The translations under genes and the position numbers were made by a program. A model generated the notes under the pieces. The model saw only the letters and a list, made by a program, of their open reading frames with translations. It was not told where the DNA came from and did no database searches. A stretch of 64,000 nt of DNA from Prochilodus magdalenae (lineage: Eukaryota > Chordata > Actinopteri > Characiformes > Prochilodontidae), in NCBI GenBank assembly GCA_024036415.1, contig JAMWET010001220.1, positions 124,001-188,000 of the forward strand, in the 5' to 3' direction. Shown here piece after piece: positions 48,501-62,107 of this stretch; position 1 is the stretch's first letter; each line of letters opens with the position of its first letter.

Positions 48501-51500
48501 TTACGTAGAGGCACATGATCCTTGGTGCGTGCAATATGATTGTTAAGCGTTTGCTGCTTAGGGCTGTAGCAGGTTTTAATGGGAGGAACAAACATTTAAT
48601 AACAATTGTAATAAAACAACAAAAATAAAAAATGGTTGAATGACCAGATAGCCTGATCTAATTTAAATGCTCTTTTATATACTGATTTCTGCCTCTTATT
48701 GATTATCAGCAATGTTAACATTTGTGGTTATGGTATGCTGTAACAGGAAACATCTTTATGATGTGATATAGGACAGTCTTATTGCATGATGGAGGCTCTC
48801 ATCTGCTTCTTTTGCTCAGTGCTTTCTGAGTGAGTGTGTGCCTTTATAAGAGAATGACGTTTGTAAAGTAGTGGGTACTCTGCTTGAAGTGGGAACTTTA
48901 TAATTGTGTCTTGTTTGGCTGTTCACTATGCTGTATAACTACAGTAATGCCTCTGAAGCTTGTGTGGATGCAGATCTGTGATCTGCCTACTGCTTGTGTG
49001 TTCTTCCGCCAATCAGGCCCACGCTTCCTCTGTCCAACACTGAGCTCTCTCTTCCATTGCCGGGTCAGGTTGAGCCCCATGTGGCCCTCACTCATTCCTG
49101 TCCTGCTTTGCCTCCCCTTCTGTCATTGGCTACTTTGAGGTTGTGAACATGTGTGGTAGTGCCATTATGTGTCAGGTCAGTCCAAGTGCAAGCGGTCAGA
49201 GGTGAGAGCCATTTTGTGTCCTGCACCAGATGATTGACGAGGAGGTCTCTCGTCAAACTGGCAGCAAGACTTCAGATGCAGAACAGGCATTGTGTGGTCG
49301 AGTGGGTGTTATGAGGACTTGACAAGACTGAGTGTTCCTGTTATTTTCCTGGTAAACTCAAAGCTTCACAATAGCCCTGTCACTTCAGTCTAATACACTT
49401 GGGTTTCAGGCCCACTCTACAACTGAGCTGGGAGCTTGTGTGTTTCACAGACTGATGGAAGAAGTTGCTTTGAACGAGCAGACCTCAGAAGGGCAGATGT
49501 GCCCATCAAGGCCACGTGTAGTGGTCGGCAGTGAAGAAGCCTTCAGTCTGATGAGAAGGGGGAGAAAATCGTGTGGGCTGTAGCGAAGATATTAAGATGG
49601 GTGTGTGGCGGCATCTGAAAGATAAGAGGGTATGAGGAAGCACGAGGGAATGAGAGATGGCAATAGATGAAAGTGGAAATCCTTGAGAGGTCTTCAGAGC
49701 AGGATAATGAAACATAATGAAAAGTGGACTTAGAGAATAGCCAGATGGGAGTTTGTGTTAAAAAAAGGCCCACATTTTGAGCCGTTTTCTTTTCAGTTTA
49801 GAAATGTTTAAACTAAAATGAATAGTGACCTGCAGGTATATCTGTTTAATTCTTTATCATAATGTACAACCATGCTAAATAAATGGCCATAAAGTACGTC
49901 TGTATAAATCACTAAACTACTCCCGTCTGTCGTCTACTGTTTAGATCCCCCAATAATGTTGTAATACAAAAGTTCAAGGGGTTTACACCACACCTCTTAA
50001 ACTGTGATGTGTATATGACATGTCCACTATGAGTCTATGCCTCACATATATATGATATTGTGTATTAACTGGCCTGAGAGGACTATGTGAAGGGAATGGG
50101 TGGGAATGATGATACAGATGGAAGCTTAATGACATTTTTGGTCTTTAAGCTGCTTGGCTTTAGTAGGCATACTCTAAAATGGGCCAGATCAAAAGGGTTT
50201 CAGGACAGATCCTTGCTCTGGCTGGGACTCGAGTTTCCGAGTTAATTTTTTTTTTTTTTTTTTTTGAGATTTCTCCAGCGGTCTGGATGAAAATTAGCTG
50301 TCTGCTAGCAGGCCTGCCAAGATAGAAAGCAGGCTGGGTCTTGAAGGGCTTTAGCACATGGGGAGCTTTTCTCTAATTTGAGCCTCTTTTTTATACCGTA
50401 GATATTGGTAGACAGGCTGAAATCAGAAAGTCACAAATAATAACTTGGGTGCAATCAAAATGCATTTCTTTTGGGTAAATGTTGAAAATGTTAATGAATG
50501 TTGATACAATTCTGTATACTTCACATCCCCACGTCTTTTGTTTTGCTGCTTTTGTGGTCCAGTGTTGAACGCTGAGTAACAACCTTAAGAATGGCAGTAG
50601 ACAAAATGAACAAGTAATTGATAATAACTACACAAACTGCCTTATTCGAAAACCAGTGTAATTAAATCTGTTTAGCAGCCTTGCTTAAAGAGGTGTCAAC
50701 TGGACATTAGACCAACTCTATCAGGGAAAGTTATCAGTAGAGGTTAGGGATAGCCTTTGTTGCAGGAAGGCCTCCGTCCTGACTGGGGAAAGAAACTGTT
50801 AACAGATATGTGGCACAAAAATATATTTGTTTTTAATAAATAATATGATGACTGACTATTGACTTTAGTACTGCAAGGTCCTGTAAAGGATTGTTGGTTT
50901 ACTAATACATATGCTGTGAGGAGAAGCGCTTCATCCCAACAGATTCCACCCTAATCGCATCAGGTCGTTGGTAGAGCTGCGCAATATGCTTCAATACACC
51001 CTGTTTTTAAATCCTCTTCAGGGGATGGTCAGTCAGTTCTGTTGATAAATGCCAGGGACATTGCATTTAAAGACTTGAGGGATAGTACTTTTTATAAAAT
51101 CTATAAGATTAACAATCAGTTACATATTTCTGCAGATTTAATTTATTTATCACTAGATAATTTGAAGACCCTCATCCTTGTGCACTGTAATATTTTCTTT
51201 AAAATCCTGGAAATCCCGGATATTTTTAATTATTCACAGATTTTTTAGATATGTGAGTTTGAAACTGGATATAACAAACTGGGGTGGGGAGGGGGGTACT
51301 GGGGAAAAAACTCCAGTGTGTAACTATGCACCCAGCCCATTAGATTATTGGTATGAGGTTTACCATTTGATGTTCTTATAATATTTAAAACATTTGAAGT
51401 AGATTATTGGTTTAGAAAGTCCAGTTTTTATGATGCATGGTCACATCTCCACAATTCACATGATCACAGTACTGCATAATGTTACCTTATTGCCTATGCT

Positions 51501-54500
51501 TTTTTACACCTCAAAAAAAAAATCAGAAGAATTTAGTTTATGGTATTCATGGTTTTTGTTTAGTGAAAAAAAAGGTGCGATTGAGGCCACACTTCTTCTA
51601 AGTTTACAGGATCATTCTTTTGGCTATGTTGTATGACGTGTTCACAGAAGACAGCTTAGGCTAAATGTTAGAGATCTTAAATGTTCATGATGCACACCGA
51701 CCAGCCAGAATGTTAAAATCTTTGTCAGCTGTCCAGCGCTACATTGAGGTGGTTTGATTTTGACAAATATTTTCAGCAACAGAGACTCTCTAACCTTTGA
51801 AGGAAGTTGATGTTCGTTCAACAGAGAGGTTATTAGAATTTATCTGTAGATATAAAAGAGAAAGAAGGCAAAATGACAGAATGATACGTGCTAATCTTTC
51901 TTCGGGCTTTCCATCATCAAAACTCAGAAGAGTACAGCAGAAGTGTATCACTTACTAGAACTGATGTGTTGCATCCTTCTTTCAAAGGCAACACAACGAC
52001 TGAGAATGCCAAAAACAGTGATATTGAAACTTGCTTATTACAGACTTTCCGTTCTTTAGAGCTCTTTACTTATGACTTTTGAGTTTATTTATGTGAACGC
52101 CCCAATGTTTTGGTTTCCTGATTATTTTCAACATTAGAATTGTTAGCATCTTTTTAGAAAACCCATTCTAACATATTTGCCACCTTTTTAAATTAGGTCA
52201 ACTACCTTCTTACTCAGAAGACATTTATTTGTTTGATGAGGAGCTGTTTAGCCTGACCCAAAAAATCTGTGCCGTTCTGAGAGGACCATGAATAACTGCA
52301 GGCGTTTGTGCCAGAGCTTTCTCAGGGGCCTGGCCACAGGACATCTCTCTCATCTGAGTCTCAGCCTATGGTCCATCAGTGCCACCAGAGTTTCTGAAAA
52401 ATGCTGTGGGTGGACATGTGGTAGTTTCACAAGGTGTCCGCCCAGTATGACCTCACTCCTTCCCTGGGAACAAAATACTTCCTGTTTTCTTCTGTCTTCC
52501 TATTACAATTCTTTTGAGGATTTCGCAATTGTAAACTGCATTTCCGATCATTAAGATGTTTCACGAGACCACATGTAACCCAATCTGCTAGGAGTGGAGG
52601 CTTGATCCGGTAACTCCAGAACCCAAAGAGTCTAATTTCTTTGCCTACATCTCCTTTGATCAGTGACTTGTATTATATGTGCTGCTGAACAGCATAGGTT
52701 AATATCTTGGAGATGTGAAAAGCCTGAGTCTGCAGTATCCAGACATGAGGCATGTAGCGTGCTAGAGAGATTGGAAGCAACCAAACATCTATCAGGGGCT
52801 GAGACAATAAGACCGATCTCCACATGGTCTTTTTTTTTTTTTTGCCATCCAATGACTGCTTAAGGTCTCCACACACTGACTGCTTTATGTTGTGCTGTGC
52901 TTTGTTGCGCTGTGCCATGAAGTGTCACACAGTGTCATGCAATGCCAGCAGAGCAGTATGTTTATGTTAATTTTACCAGCATCAAGTTCATTTTACTTTT
53001 ACTCTTTAAATTGCACACTATACTGTTAGGGTCTACAGTAACTTACAGTCTACAGTAACTACAGTTGGCTACAGTAACTTACAATTAGCAATTGTCTCCT
53101 TAAAAAAAAAAAGACTGAAAGACTGACTTTTTAAGCCAGTGATACGCTGTTTCTATGTTTTCCAATCCACTTTAATAGCAAAATACCGTCGGTGGCATTG
53201 TGTCGCAATGATTATTTGAACAGTGCTCAGAGAGGATGTGTGTACTTTGTTAAATACAGAGGTTTCAAATTACTTATAAACGTAGATGCTGACTTAGCTA
53301 AAGGGCATACTGGATGCACCACGTCTCGCAGCATCCAGTACATGACAGCCTTTAGCTACTGCTAAGCACTTTTAAGCATCTACATTTATAATTTGGTCAA
53401 GAAATGTGTTTGTCACTTTCACAAGACACTGCATGCTAGGAAAGTAGACAGGATGTTGTTTTCGGTCCTTCTCATCAATAAATGTGCCTGTAAATCAGTT
53501 GAAATGCCATTTGCGTGAAAAAGCAGCATTCCCATGATGCTGCATTCTTAACCTACAGCTAACAGTAATGTGTCAGGTTTCACTGTGTAATGACTAGTCC
53601 TTGCCTGACTAGTCCTAGTCCTATTTACACAGAGAACTTGTGTTGTTTTGACATGTTACAGCCACAAAATAGTTTGCACTGTAAGGTTGAAGGTAAAGAA
53701 AAATATATAACTATTATTTGTCATAGAAATAATTGCAACTATTTATTGAGCCACACACACACACACACACACACAAAAACATTACATTTGCACAATAATG
53801 TTTGAAGGAATAAATTTACTGCATTTTAATCTTTTTTTTACTTGCCTAAACCAGATACAGCCAATTTACTCTTGTTAGGGGCAGCTTTTTGTTATTGATA
53901 AGTGATATTGGTAATAACACATGCACTCATTATCAAAAACATAGTTGTACCAAGAATGAAGTGTTGGATTGCAATGCAATTGGGAAGGAAGATAAAGGTT
54001 ACCAGGACGTTAAATGGTAATAATATATAATATATAATATTATGATGATAAAATATATATATATATATATATTATATGGGCAATGTTTTTTGCGCTACAC
54101 GAACAGTTAATGCAACATATCATAGAAACCCAGGCATGGAGTTGTAGGGTCCTATTAATATTGTCCTATGATAATCCAGCTCATACATTTTAAAAGGGAT
54201 TAGAGCTCTGACATGCGTGGCTGTGTGTGAAAAGTTCAATCATTTGCATGTCTCATGATGTCAAACCCACGTTTTCGATGATGAGTATAGTTATGATTAG
54301 AAGATTATGCAATAATTGTGACAGGCCTTTACATCCTTCACATCCTTTCTGTGGTGCACTGAGGGATTGGGACTACTCACTTTATCAAAATGTGGCCTAC
54401 ACACATAGCTGGTGAGCTGTTGTGTGGGTGGGTCCCTTTGGGAGATGGAGAGTAAGACAGAGTATTGGAGGTAGGGTGGGGTAAATGCATTACAGAGATT

Positions 54501-57500
54501 GTTCTTATTGTGAGAAGCATTTAAAGGGGCCTGTGGGATATGATTCATACAGTGCCAGCAATCACGCGTCCCACCACCCCCACATTTCTCAGTGTTGCTT
54601 AACTAGTTATCCCCTTTTGAGTGCATGACCTGATACCTTAAAAAACCTCTGACCTCAGAGCTGGCCTTTGGCCAAAGGGAGGAAGTGGGGTCATCTTTGA
54701 CCATTAACCTAAGACTGCCACTGGCAGGGCAGACACATATAAGAAAGATATGATTAAATGTATTGGTGCTTCTATCCTTCTGTGATGAGTAAGCGATGGT
54801 ATTTTCTGATTCACTTGGAATCAGTGTGTGCATTGTATTTGTGAGTTTAAAGCAGTTGTGTAGTTCACAAGGTGTTGCTGGTTATAATGTAATAGCTTCT
54901 TTATAGCAGTTTCTCATGGGGGCATTAAGGCTGTTTTGGTTGCATTTAATGTAGCTTATAAGGCCGGGGTCAGCGTTGAGTGTTAGGATTTCTAGCGCTA
55001 GTTTAAGGTGGAGTGTAGTGGCAATGGTAGAGACAGTTTCTTCCTCAGGCCTTAAATGGAACTCTGATACTTGGTGCTTTTCTTTGGCAGGTTAATAATA
55101 TCTTTTGCAGTCTAAGCCCTGCTATTAGCACAGAGACACTGGCGCATGGGATTGCACTGAACTTGCTAAGGGTGACAAGCTCCTAATCTCCACAAGTAGG
55201 ACCGTTTAAAGAGGACTCATTGTGCTTTTCAGTTTTTGCCCCCCTTTCCTGTAGTGTGCTATGTAGTGTTTTGTCTATGTAAACAGTCTGGAAAGTTATA
55301 AGATCAAAACTGCACACCAGAGGGAGAAGGTCTTGCCCAAAACAATAACACTTTTCTCAGCATCCTGAAACGCTTAGTTGAAATTCCAACCGTATTCTCT
55401 TTTACATGGTGATGACCTCTCACATCACAATCCGTATTGCCAGCTATCCAGCAAATGTGGCATGCCCTCACACAACAATGAGTAAAAACTTAGCACTCCA
55501 CACACGTCCCACCCCAGTGTAACTAGTGTAGGTGGATCATGTCCCCCAACTTGTTTTACCTGACTTTCAAGATTGAACTCTGATTTAAATTTATATAACA
55601 GAATCAACACTGTTGACATAGCCATGATGGTGTGGGGCGAGCTGCCCAACCAAAGCATACTGGGCTCATTAAGAAGGGGCTTCATAGGGTTCAAATTGGG
55701 GTGAATAGATGTACAGCATGAGAAAAATATTAGGTTTTGGATAAATTCAGTCATGCAAATCTATTTTAGTAGACCCCGAAAATAAAGTTGAAAACCTAAA
55801 AAACTGAAAATGAGCATGAACATTAAAATGAGCATTAGTGTTATAACAGTGTGTTAGTTTAATTTGTCAATGCAGAACCTAAATCTATGGATCCATACAA
55901 TTATAGATGTTAGAGTATCTAAAATATTAGTATCTATATATTGGTATAATAAGATCCATGTAACAGAAGATGTGTGCATTTAGTGTTGTATTAGAATATA
56001 CAGTTTGGCGTGCAAATAATTCAGGTGCCCAGTTAAATTTTTAAGGCCCTTTTTTTTTTTGGGCATCCTTCTTAGACATTAATTTCATTGGTACATCTTA
56101 ATAATACTTGGTTTGAACTTTGTCTAAAAGAAAAGGTTTTCTAATAAATATTTAATTGTATAGTATTATTTGATATTTATATAATAATATTTACTGGTTT
56201 TAATTTCAGTAGTCGATTTTGTTGGATCTTGGTATCAGTTTTCAGATTTCAGTAAGCCTGGTTAAATTGTTGCTTATGATGCATTTGTCTTTCTCCTTAT
56301 TTCCCCTTAGTGCCAGACGACCTCACGCCTGAGGAGCAGCAGGAGCTGGAGAATATCCGCCGGCGCAAGCAGGAGCTGCTGGAGGACATTCAGGTACCAA
56401 ACCTCACCAAAGTCTCCACATTGCTATTCAGTTCCACTTTACTAGGTCTAAATGGTACATGAGTCGGATCTATTGAACTATTGTTAAAAAGCCTATACTT
56501 TTTTTAAGTCATTGAATTTTTCATTTAACGTTGAAGCTAATCAGGGTTTCCCTGCATTTGTCATGTACTCAAAATTGAGGTAATCGATGAGATTGTGGTG
56601 TCCTAGATTTTAGATTGCTCATACTCCGTGTGGGCTCTGAGGCTATCTGAGTGATGCTGAGAGCAGAGGAACCACCTTAGTCTCTGTCCAGACATTTGGC
56701 TAACCCTTTCTGTCGCTCTGTCTACATCTCCTCTGCTTTTTCATTAAACATTTACATCCTCCGCCATGGGTTTTGGTTGAAGTCTCCAAAAAAGAGAAGT
56801 AGTTTAAATATTTCAGGATGAATCCTGCATTATCAGGTGTTTAATGAAACCACTCTTCTTTTTTTTACTTTTTTTTGTATTGTAAGTATAATTACAGTTT
56901 GAATAATGAAACCCATGGTGCCTCAGATCTACTGACAAAAAAATATAAAATATAAATATATAAAATAATACTGACAAATATATTTACTTGGCCGGTAACA
57001 GCAGCTTCATATAGGCTACGCAGTGTTCCGCTAAATCAAGATGCCAAGGAAGTGAGTCAAGCTGATGGGAAAAGGCGGAATGTAAAACGCTGCAGGACAC
57101 CATCGAAATGAACTGAGGCAGTCTGATCCGTGTTAGTTATGCGACCAAAATCAAATCACTTGAACTCCACAGTCCTACTGTAGGACCGCTGAAAATATAA
57201 ATGCCTTCATTTAAAGTCACATAGGCCTATGTTTTATTAACAGACTACCACAGAAGCACTCTAACTCCTGCTCTCCTTCCTAAGCATAACTCCATACCTC
57301 ATTCCCTCCCAAAAACCCTCTTCCCCTCCCTATTGCATGTCAAGGCCTTCTGTTACAGCCCTGCTTTTGTTTGTGGAGACAAACATCCAAGGAATTTGTT
57401 GTGATTGTTCAGGCCGCATTACAAAAAGGGAGAAAAAACAGCTGTGTTTTTCTGTCTGGTTTTGGGCTAAATCGTAATAAAAAAACAGCAGAAATAAAAG

Positions 57501-60500
57501 AAAGGAAACCTGCATGGAAGGTCAAATAATGGTGTGTTCACCCGTAGCATAAATTAGTCAAACATAAATTTAATTTGAGCAAGATCCTGTTGTGGCATGT
57601 GACTTAAGAGTCTAGCCATAATCTGGGTCCAGGTTCATCTCTGAAAATAAACATCTCTAAAAAAAAAAATGAAAAAGTTCATTCTATTTCACTCTCATTG
57701 TAACACAGTTACTATCATTGAGTCCTTTATGTTAATGGTTATCAGGTTTTCTGAGCATGTCTCTCTTTAACTCTGGAGAGCAAGTATCCAGCAGTTTGCT
57801 GATTTTTGCTGCCTAAACACACCTAATCTAACTCATCTGAACACCTGTTCTGAACCTGTTCTGAACGCTGACCCTGCAGGACTTAGTAAAACACCTTTAC
57901 TGTCTTTCCCCTTTTGGCTGGGTTAACTGAACCAAGTGTTCAGAACATTTAATTATCGATCTCATCATACTTCCTTGACTAGATATATCCTAGAAAAGCG
58001 AGGCCCGTCATGATCTTGTAGCGATAATACACATATGGGGACAGCTTGTTAAATGTTTGGTGCTGGAAATAACAGTATGTGCGAAAAAAAAAGTACCAAT
58101 TTCATTTGTATTAGATGTATTACATGAATTAGAGGAATTTGGGAGAAGATTTATTGGGGAGTAATTAGTTTTGAGGAAGCTTTTCAGCAGTGCTAACTCT
58201 TGTTACATCCATGGGCTAACAATTGGCCTGTGCCCAACAGGCAACGTTGACAAGTCCACTGTTGGACCCTCTTACTTTAAGCTCCTCATGAAGTAATACA
58301 CTTGTTTAGAAACTTTAACACACTGTAATAAGGCTTAATGCCCTTCTATTTTTAACTATCATTTCATAATCGTTGCCTCCAGATGTTTTCGTTTCCACGA
58401 GACCAGCTACATCCCATTTGTGGGAAATGGCTATCCATCCATTCCTTTTTACGTTTTTGGCGTGCCTAACGTTGACCAGCAGTTGTCTGATGATCAAGAT
58501 ACTATAAATCACTGCTGTGCTATTGTTCCATGCTATAAACTATTCCATGTTTTAGTTCTAAAAAATGTTCTTGTGTGAAAAAAACACTCATCAGTTTCTT
58601 TTAGACTAACAATATTACCTTGTCTCCCCACAGAGATTGAAGGATGAGATAGCCGAGGTAACCAGCGAGATAGAGAACCTGGGTTCCACCGAAGAGAGGT
58701 GAGAGGTCCTCTTGACAATCATCCACCACTTAATTTACATGGACAGGAGTGCATTTAGTCCAAAAAATTATCTCCAGCCAACTCTATTAAATATTAATAC
58801 CTAAATTGCAAACGCTAGCCTCTAGACCTGCACCACACCGTCTCTGCATTTGAAATACCCATAGAGTCGATGGCAGCTTTAATCTTTCATCAACCCACTC
58901 TCTCTACTGATGAGAAGCCACTGAATAATTCACAGTGGTTTTTGGTAAAACAGACAATAGGGAATCTCCAGAAGTGGGTATACAGAAAGCCAGAGTGCAG
59001 GGGGATTCCTGCTGTTTGCAAGATTGGTGTCTCAGAAGCTTTCAAGATCCTTTAAGGCTCTTTACACAAAGTTGTTGGACTGCGATTGAGTGAGCACTTT
59101 TGGCTCCATTAAGATTGCTGTATTAGTAAAATGTGTGTGGGCTGATAAGCTCCTTCCTGTCTCTCTCAGACTGAGCATGTTGTCTATGCTGTATACATGA
59201 TTTTTGTTTCTGATGTGGAAAGCAAATTTGATGTAAAAGTTGTACAAAATCTATCGTCTGCAGCTACTATTTTCTATTCTTCTTTATAGGAAAAATATGC
59301 AAAGGAATAAGCAAGTAGCTATGGGCCGCAAGAAGTTCAACATGGACCCCAAAAAGGTGGTTAAGTACTCCATTAAAGTATACATGTACCCAGGCACGTC
59401 ATCTAGTATACTGATTATGCTGAACTTTGTGTGTTGATGTGTTCTCAGGGGATTCAGTTCCTGATCGAAAACGACCTTCTAAAAAACACCAGTGATGATA
59501 TCGCTCAGTTCCTGTACAAGGGTGAAGGCCTAAACAAGACTGCCATTGGCGACTACCTCGGAGAGAGGTATGTATGTCTTTATGGTGTGTTATGGTGTCA
59601 GGTTAAAGACTATACTTTTTAATACTGCAGAATGGAATATTATTTAAACTACAAAGGTCCAGTAGTTTTAATTGTTTATTTGAACAGAATAAAACATATA
59701 AGAAATATGTAAATGTACATGTTGTATGTAAAACTTGCTGTTGACTTCCCAGTCCCCGATGTAAATTAGGCTGCAGCTTAGTTTTAGTTTATTGTTGTGA
59801 TATAATAAAAACAATGCATAGGAACAAAAGTAGGAATTGTCTTGGTTTTGATTGTTGTGAATATTACTCTTTTATTGGTATCTATGTAAAAATTCGGGTC
59901 TTGTGACAACCCTAACTGCAGCAATGATGAGTGCAGTAATTGTGGAGCAATAATTCCAGCTGTGCCCTACACTCTTCCTCACTGCTTTCTTAGTACAAGG
60001 GAAATGGATAGTGTGGATTACTCTTTTAATCCCATCTCCATCTGTGTTCTATTTCCTTCTGAGCTGATTAATCCGTTTAGATTTCCAGCAAGTTCAAACA
60101 AACGTGAAATATTTTTCGGCCTGCACTGACCCTAGAACACACAGGGTCCTCTTGCCATCTCTGTTTCTCCTTGCTCTACCCCCTTTTCTGACCACAATGT
60201 CTGGGTGTGTCCTAGGGAACTCGGGAAATGGAGAGTGGGCCCTCAGAAAAGAGTAGATTGGTATCACCATTTCATGGCTAATCTGTCAGGAGGGGATGGA
60301 TGATGGGGTGGGAGGTCTGCATTACTTAGTTCATGAGCAGATTGGATCCTGTGATACCAGCAGAGAGGAGAGAAATCCAGAAGGGTCACCGAGAGAGGAG
60401 ACCTTATCAGAGAAAGCTCTATTGTGGTATCCCGCAGCCCCCTTGGGGAATATCGCAGCCTTTTACATTGTGCAGAGGTCAAATGTGATGTTATGTTTTT

Positions 60501-62023
60501 GATAAGGAATCGTATGTATGTTTGGATGCTCTTCTTTGTCGTTGGAATAGATTCTCAGTAGTGTTTTTGTGGTGTTTTATTGTTTGTTGCAAGGAACTGT
60601 TCTGAATCCTACAAGCTTTCTTCTTTGCTGTGTCTTGACAGTACCTCAGTAATTACCACACACATATTTCTCCGAGATTTATTTTAGTCTGAGTAATCGG
60701 AGCAGTCTGTGTATTCCGAAGAGCTACAGGGACGATTAGGTTCTTCTTAAATTTCAGACTCTGGGCGAGGAATTTCACAATGAAACCATAACCAAGGTCA
60801 AAACTCCAGAGAAGGATGTTATGTCCATTTGCACAAATGGTTTACAGTTGGTGAAATGCCAAATTAAATGAAAGAGTAAAAAAGAGTGAATGCTTGAAGA
60901 TTCATAATGGTTTGTATGCAGCTAAACATTTGCCTGATGGAACTGAATTGTGATGTCTTCTTGAATTAACAGGGATGACTTCAATATCCAGGTGTTGCAC
61001 GCTTTTGTGGAACTGCACGAGTTTACAGACCTGAACCTAGTGCAAGCTCTCAGGTGAAGCATGTACCCAACACATGTGAAACATCTTTGTTTTTAGGATA
61101 GTCCTGCATTGAATTTACTAGCCATGCACTTGGGTTGTTTAATTTAGTTCATTTTGGCTGTTTTGATTCTCTTACACATCGTCTATACACTGATTTGAAT
61201 GATGGGGATGTTTTGATGTGTGCAGGCAGTTTCTCTGGAGTTTCAGACTGCCTGGTGAGGCACAGAAAATTGACAGAATGATGGAGGCCTTTGCCCAACG
61301 CTACTGTCAATGTAATCCAGGAGTCTTCCAGTCCACCGGTGAGTGAGTTTGTGTGCGTGTGCATGCCAGTTAAAGACAGCTCTTGATTTGTTTAATGTGC
61401 ATTAGAAACAGCAGCATATTATTCATTTTTAAGAAATATTTGAGATTAAAATAATTTGCATATGGAATGGGAAAGAGGAAATGCACACATGTTTTAATGC
61501 ATAGGAAGTGAGTTCCTAATTACCTGGTTGACCACCAAAATTGTCCCCGTCAGATAAATGGTGCTGAAAGATTTTGTCTTTAAGTGGAGGCAGTTAAGCT
61601 CTATTCTTGGTTCAGACATAAAAAAAAATACTCTGGTGTTTATGTCCGTTCTTCCACTAGAAAAAGATAGCAACATTATGGGTCTAAAAGGATATGTACC
61701 TGTCAAGAAGCTAATAATGAGAAAAGGAAAAATAATTAAAATTACAAATCAAACAGAAAAGCTGCTGGTACTTTTAGAACAATGGACGGACAACCTCAGG
61801 GGTCCAGACCTAAACATCACTGAATGGTACTTGGAGCTATGTGTATCATAAGAAGTGGGGAGGGTGGGTGTGTGTTTGTGTATGTGTGTGGTTATGAGGT
61901 AGGGTGTGTGTGATTGCACCAGTGTGTTCATGGCCGGTCCAACTGTGGGACAGATTGAATTACATTATTCATGGGCTTTCTGCTGAGACACACAGGATAC
62001 ATAAAGTGCTGCTGCGTCAGCTT

Positions 62024-62107
<84 letters not shown>

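Larger units (their letters stand above)
41355..56310 (+). other. cyth1: cyth1 intron 1 (14,956 bp)
   Basis: Large first intron. The first 300 bases continue the CpG-rich zone. It holds a (GT)n plus A15 compound microsatellite at 45524-45587, TTTA repeats at 45755-45774, T20 at 50246-50265, T14 at 52830-52843, a small CTACAGTAACTTA tandem at 53031-53090, (AC)n at 53752-53775 and (AT)n at 54052-54072. A weak Tc1-end-like phrase lies near 56010. No further exon or nested gene is recognised. The acceptor is preceded by TTTCTCCTTATTTCCCCTTAG. Confidence 0.9.

Noticed and set aside
56003..56070. Tc1 element end in cyth1 intron 1
   Set aside because: GTGCAAATAATTCAGGTGCCC resembles a Tc1 end, but it is too diverged and has no partner end.
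60264..60502. Overlapping opposite-strand frames in intron 5
   Set aside because: They overlap each other on opposite strands, match no family and have no splice support.
61558..61851. 97-codon forward frame as a gene in intron 7
   Set aside because: It aligns to the decayed Tc1-like copy at 10925-11345, so it is a transposon relic.
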